Assembly: GCF_005938105.1 (NCBI RefSeq)
Contig: NZ_VCPE01000015.1
Location: 62,001-126,000, forward strand
DNA from: Brucella haematophila
Lineage (GTDB): Bacteria; Pseudomonadota; Alphaproteobacteria; Rhizobiales; Rhizobiaceae
Length of the DNA stretch: 64,000 bases
Reading direction: 5' to 3'
Under the pieces are notes generated by a model. The model searched no databases, was not told the origin of the DNA, and saw only the letters and a list, made by a program, of their open reading frames with translations. A program made the position numbers and the translations under genes. The stretch's first letter is position 1, and every line of letters starts with the position of its first letter. Of the stretch, positions 60,799-64,000 are shown piece by piece.

Positions 60799-62561
60799 TG
60801 AACGTCAAAGCCATTAAAGGCAACCCCCAACCGTTCAATCTCTCTTTGCTTGTCGCGAAATGGGGTAAGATTGCGCCGGCGCTTGTTATTCTTATTCTCA
60901 TCGCCATCTTGCCAGTGGCCAGGCTCCTTGAGTTGAGCTTCCTGGACGGCGGCAAATGGAGCCTTGATCACTATGGCCGTCTGTTGTCCTCGCCTGTCTA
61001 TCTGCGCGTCCTTGGCACGACGTTCCAGATAGCTGCACTGACAACAATTTTTACCCTGATCCTCAGCTATCCGATCACTTACTTTGCAGCCAAGCTGCCT
61101 CGACGTCAGAAGAACATGGTTCTTTTCGTCATCATGCTTTCATTCTGGTCAAGCTTTCTCATCAAGACCTTTGGCTGGATGGTGATTTTGAGCAAGAATG
61201 GGCTGCTTAGCCAATTGCTCGAACTGCTCGGCTTTGTGAGCGAACCCGTCGGTTTTCTCTACACACCAACTGCCGTCGTGATCGGCATGACACATGCCAT
61301 GGTGCCGCTCTGCATATTGACCATGTTGCCGGTGTTCCAGTCCATTGATCACAATCTCTCAAAAGCGGCAATGGTATTGGGCGGCAAGCCGGGCAGCGTT
61401 TTCTGGCAAATTTATTTCCCACTGTCCTTCCCCGGCGTTACCGCCGCCGCTCTGCTCGTATTCATCACATCTCTTGGGTTCTTCATCGTACCGGCATTTC
61501 TGGGCGGCAGACTTCAGACGATGCTGACCCAGCTCATCATTGAGCAGATTCAGGAATATCTGAACTGGTCTTTTGCCGGAGCATTATCGCTCTTGCTGCT
61601 TCTGTCGGCTTTGCTGGTCTTCTGGATATATGATCACCTGATCGGCCTATCCGCCCTCGCTGGCACGTCTGATCAGGACAAGTCCGGTCGGTCCATGGGT
61701 TCGATCAGTCGGCGACTGATGAAAATCGCCTCACTCGTCTCGGATGGTCTTTATAATTGTGTGAACCGGCTGGTTGGTTCCCAGATGCAGAATGTCGGAA
61801 ACCTCACGCGCCATCTCGTCATCGGGTCGACGCTTTTGTTCCTGATTTTTCCGGTTCTCGTCATGGTGCCGGTTTCCTTCACCGAGGGCAGTCGCATGAC
61901 CTGGCCACCGGAAGGTTTCAGTCTCCGTTGGTACGAAGCCATTCTCACCTCTCAAATCTGGACGCAAGCCGCTATAAGATCATTGATCGTTGCCTTGGCC
62001 TCGGCAACCTTGGCTGTCATCATCGGAACGCCCGCAGCTTTTGCGATTGCCCGCCAGAAACTGCCTGCCAAGACCTTGATCCTGGCGATCATTCTCTCGC
62101 CTTTGATCATGCCTCGAATGGTCTTGGCCGTCGCACTGTTCTATCTTTATGCGCAGATCGGTCTCGTAGGCACTTATGTCGGGCTAATTATTGGCCACGC
62201 AATTCTGGCGATACCTTATGTCGTCATAACAATCATCGCCGTGCAAAAGCAGTTCGACCCGCGCTATGAACAGGCGGCGTGGAGCCTCGGCGCGCGCAAG
62301 ACACAAACGTTACGACGCATTACCCTGCCTCTTCTCAGCGGCGGCCTATTCTCGGCGTTCATCTTTGCAATGATCACATCATTTGATGAACTCACGATAG
62401 CCCTGTTCGTCACTGGTGGCTTAACCACGACACTTCCAAAGCAGATGTGGGACGACGCAATGAATATTGCCACGCCAACGCTTGCAGCACTTTCGACATT
62501 GATGCTGCTGTTTGTGGCCGGATTGACGCTGATAGGTCTCAGACTGCAATCCCGTAACTGA
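60795..62561 (+). CDS. fused double permease of the ABC importer
   Basis: 588 residues holding two PotB/PotC-like permease halves in one chain. Each half has about six helices and its own EAA loop: SKAAMVLGGKPGSVFWQIYFPLSFPGV in the first and QAAWSLGARKTQTLRRITLPLLSGG in the second. The linker around 290-340 is charged and Ser/Arg-rich. Fused permeases are known in this family, especially in iron and phosphonate-type importers. It overlaps the ATPase gene and precedes the binding protein by 37 bases. Confidence 0.92.
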   Translation: MMNVKAIKGNPQPFNLSLLVAKWGKIAPALVILILIAILPVARLLELSFLDGGKWSLDHYGRLLSSPVYLRVLGTTFQIAALTTIFTLILSYPITYFAAKLPRRQKNMVLFVIMLSFWSSFLIKTFGWMVILSKNGLLSQLLELLGFVSEPVGFLYTPTAVVIGMTHAMVPLCILTMLPVFQSIDHNLSKAAMVLGGKPGSVFWQIYFPLSFPGVTAAALLVFITSLGFFIVPAFLGGRLQTMLTQLIIEQIQEYLNWSFAGALSLLLLLSALLVFWIYDHLIGLSALAGTSDQDKSGRSMGSISRRLMKIASLVSDGLYNCVNRLVGSQMQNVGNLTRHLVIGSTLLFLIFPVLVMVPVSFTEGSRMTWPPEGFSLRWYEAILTSQIWTQAAIRSLIVALASATLAVIIGTPAAFAIARQKLPAKTLILAIILSPLIMPRMVLAVALFYLYAQIGLVGTYVGLIIGHAILAIPYVVITIIAVQKQFDPRYEQAAWSLGARKTQTLRRITLPLLSGGLFSAFIFAMITSFDELTIALFVTGGLTTTLPKQMWDDAMNIATPTLAALSTLMLLFVAGLTLIGLRLQSRN

Positions 62562-62598
62562 CCACTCTAATCACGCATAGAAAAACAAGGAGGGAACT

Positions 62599-63672
62599 AT
62601 GGACAAAATGATGATCTCAAGGCGCAGCCTTTTGAAGGCTACTGCGACAGGTGCAGGGATCGCGCTCGCAGCGCCGATGATCGCCCGCTCGGCCTTTGCA
62701 CAAACCAAGCAGATAGTCATACGGACGCCGGGTGGTCCAACCGCCATAGCCATGCAGAAATCCTATTACGATCCTTTCGAGGCGGCCACAGGCATCAAGG
62801 TGGTACCAGCCACCTCAACGAACGAGCCGGTCAGTCAGGTCAAGGCCATCGTCGAATCTGGCGCCAGAACATGGGATATGGCGGCATCGTTTTCGCGTTC
62901 AACCATAAGTCAGCTGATCAAGGATGGTGATTATCTTGAGCCACACGGCCTGAGCGACGATCCAGCCATAGCTATAATACCCAAGGCCTATCGCAATGAT
63001 TTTGCAGTGGGGCACGGTATTTATGCGACACCGATCACCTATCGAACGGATAAATATCAGACCGCTCCTAAAAACTGGGCTGACTTTTTCAATGTCGAAC
63101 AGTTTCCCGGACCTCGCGCCATGCGCAAAAACCCCGTGGAAACACTCGAGATTGCACTGATGGCCGATGGTGTTCCCAGAGAGCAGCTATATCCTCTCGA
63201 TATCGACCGCGCCTTTAAGTCACTAAGCCGTATTAAGCCACATATTTCAAACTGGTGGACAACTCCGGTGCAAGCGACGGAACTGATCGTCAACGGCGAC
63301 GTGTATATGGTTCCCGTGTGGGTAAACTTCCCCGTCGCGGCTATCGGCGATGGTGCTCCGCTCGGATTAAGTTGGCAGAACAACATCTTCGGTGTCGACA
63401 TGTTTACGATACTCAAAGGATCGCCAAATGTGGATGCTTGCCGGGAGTTCATAAAATTCAGTCTTCAGGCAAAACAGCAGGCAGGCGTTGCAAGCCAGGT
63501 CGCCATCGCACCTACCAATCCCGACGCGTTCGCCTTGATACCACCTGAAAGGGCAAAGCTTCTCGCCAGCAGCCCCGAAAACTCAAAGGATGCCGTGGAG
63601 ATCAATAGCGATTTCTGGTCCGCCAACCGAGACGCGATTTCGGATCGCTTCAATGAATGGCTACTCGAATAG
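62599..63672 (+). CDS. PotD/Fbp-like periplasmic binding protein
   Basis: 357 residues with a twin-arginine signal (ISRRSLLKATATGAGIALAA...SAFA). The type II binding-protein body begins KQIVIRTPGGPTAIAMQ and has FEAATGIKVVPA, WDMAASFSRST, FPGPRAMRKNPVETLEIALM and SLQAKQQAGVASQVAIAPTNPDA. The start follows GGAGG at about 62589. It should deliver the ligand to the fused permease. Neighbouring enzymes suggest a hydroxy- or keto-acid ligand rather than a polyamine, but this is inference. Confidence 0.9.
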   Translation: MDKMMISRRSLLKATATGAGIALAAPMIARSAFAQTKQIVIRTPGGPTAIAMQKSYYDPFEAATGIKVVPATSTNEPVSQVKAIVESGARTWDMAASFSRSTISQLIKDGDYLEPHGLSDDPAIAIIPKAYRNDFAVGHGIYATPITYRTDKYQTAPKNWADFFNVEQFPGPRAMRKNPVETLEIALMADGVPREQLYPLDIDRAFKSLSRIKPHISNWWTTPVQATELIVNGDVYMVPVWVNFPVAAIGDGAPLGLSWQNNIFGVDMFTILKGSPNVDACREFIKFSLQAKQQAGVASQVAIAPTNPDAFALIPPERAKLLASSPENSKDAVEINSDFWSANRDAISDRFNEWLLE

Positions 63673-63715
63673 TCAGGCAAGTATGGACAATCATTTCGAG
63701 TGGACAGGAGAGATC

Positions 63716-64000
63716 ATGGAAAAAGCGAGCTATCAATTCTCCACGCCTGTGCTTGCCAACGCATCCGAGCGGGTACTGGGCCCGTGGACGCCAAGGCAGA
63801 TGATCCTTGACGGCCTCGTTTCATTACGCAAGGACGACAAGGCAACAGGAAGAGCCTATACAATAAGGCTTCGACGTTCATCAAAGCCATCAAGAGCAAA
63901 TGCCGCCCGGACATTGGCGGCTTACGACGCCGCGCCCGCCGACAGCATTGTGTTCATTCAGCTCGTGGATGATCTCGGCGGCGCCGTAGTCGGTGATATT
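63716..64000 (+). CDS. RraA-like protein, partial (runs off the window)
   Basis: The first 95 codons are present: the start MEKASYQFSTPVLANASERV and the stretch TLAAYDAAPADSIVFIQLVDDLGGAVVGDI match the opening of RraA-like/4-hydroxy-4-methyl-2-oxoglutarate aldolase proteins, which also bind divalent metals and act on oxo-acids. The ATG at 63716 has AGGAGAG upstream. The gene continues past base 64000. An aldolase of this group would fit an operon that already holds an HpcH/HpaI enzyme. Confidence 0.7.
   Translation, partial: MEKASYQFSTPVLANASERVLGPWTPRQMILDGLVSLRKDDKATGRAYTIRLRRSSKPSRANAARTLAAYDAAPADSIVFIQLVDDLGGAVVGDI

Noticed and set aside
1-64000. tRNA, rRNA, CRISPR arrays, phage modules and toxin-antitoxin pairs
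   Set aside because: Looked for by pattern (cloverleaf ends, regular spaced repeats, phage gene order, small overlapping gene pairs) and none was found; a covariance-model search was not possible.

Overview
The window looks like an alphaproteobacterium of the family Brucellaceae, most likely an Ochrobactrum-type Brucella. The strongest evidence is two porins (45902-46966 and 47381-48487) with the Omp2a/Omp2b N-terminus and the FQRSF C-terminus, supported by mosaic palindromic intergenic repeats and a high-GC coding style. No rRNA, tRNA, CRISPR array or prophage was seen. The gene mix (uptake systems, catabolic operons, siderophore genes, an IS and several broken genes) fits an accessory or second-chromosome region.

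Region 1 (1-2.1 kb): an alpha/beta-hydrolase remnant, an enoyl-CoA hydratase divergent from an HxlR regulator with a clear two-arm operator between them, and the C-terminal remnant of a LysE-type exporter. Region 2 (2.1-25.3 kb) is a large envelope/polysaccharide locus. The minus arm encodes a UDP-sugar dehydrogenase, a methyltransferase, an ABC-exporter-like protein that has lost its catalytic ATPase residues, and a stand-alone cyclic-nucleotide-binding protein. The plus arm encodes a class III nucleotidyl cyclase overlapping a secreted polysaccharide lyase, a complete peptide/oligosaccharide-type ABC importer and three glycosyltransferases. After it come a methyltransferase-like protein, a metallophosphoesterase, a metallo-beta-lactamase-fold hydrolase, a polysaccharide deacetylase and another glycosyltransferase. 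I infer a surface glycan system with local cyclic-nucleotide control.

Region 3 (25.5-32.7 kb): a large MscS channel, a small membrane protein with an HlyD adaptor, and an amino-acid ABC operon whose binding protein is cut at its N-terminus. Region 4 (32652-34128) is an IS3-family element. It joins two unrelated truncated genes without a visible target duplication, which points to an IS-mediated deletion. Region 5 (34.1-45.5 kb) is a hydroxamate siderophore locus: truncated FecCD permease, binding protein, GNAT, ECF sigma factor, phosphopantetheinyl transferase, N-hydroxylase, a one-module NRPS (C-A-T-TE), an IucB-type acyltransferase and a PLP enzyme of the cystathionine lyase family. No TonB receptor, transport ATPase or second permease half is present.

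Region 6 (45.9-49.0 kb): tandem Omp2-type porins followed by a mosaic repeat. Region 7 (49.3-54.8 kb): three alpha/beta hydrolases and an Old Yellow Enzyme reductase divergent from a LysR regulator. Region 8 (54.9-64 kb): a broken dihydrofolate-reductase-family gene behind an intact long palindrome, then an IclR regulator divergent from a catabolic/transport operon (FAD-linked 2-hydroxyacid dehydrogenase, D-2-hydroxyacid dehydrogenase, HpcH/HpaI aldolase, spermidine/putrescine-type ABC importer, start of an RraA-like gene). That operon probably imports and cleaves a hydroxy- or keto-acid; the substrate cannot be read from sequence.
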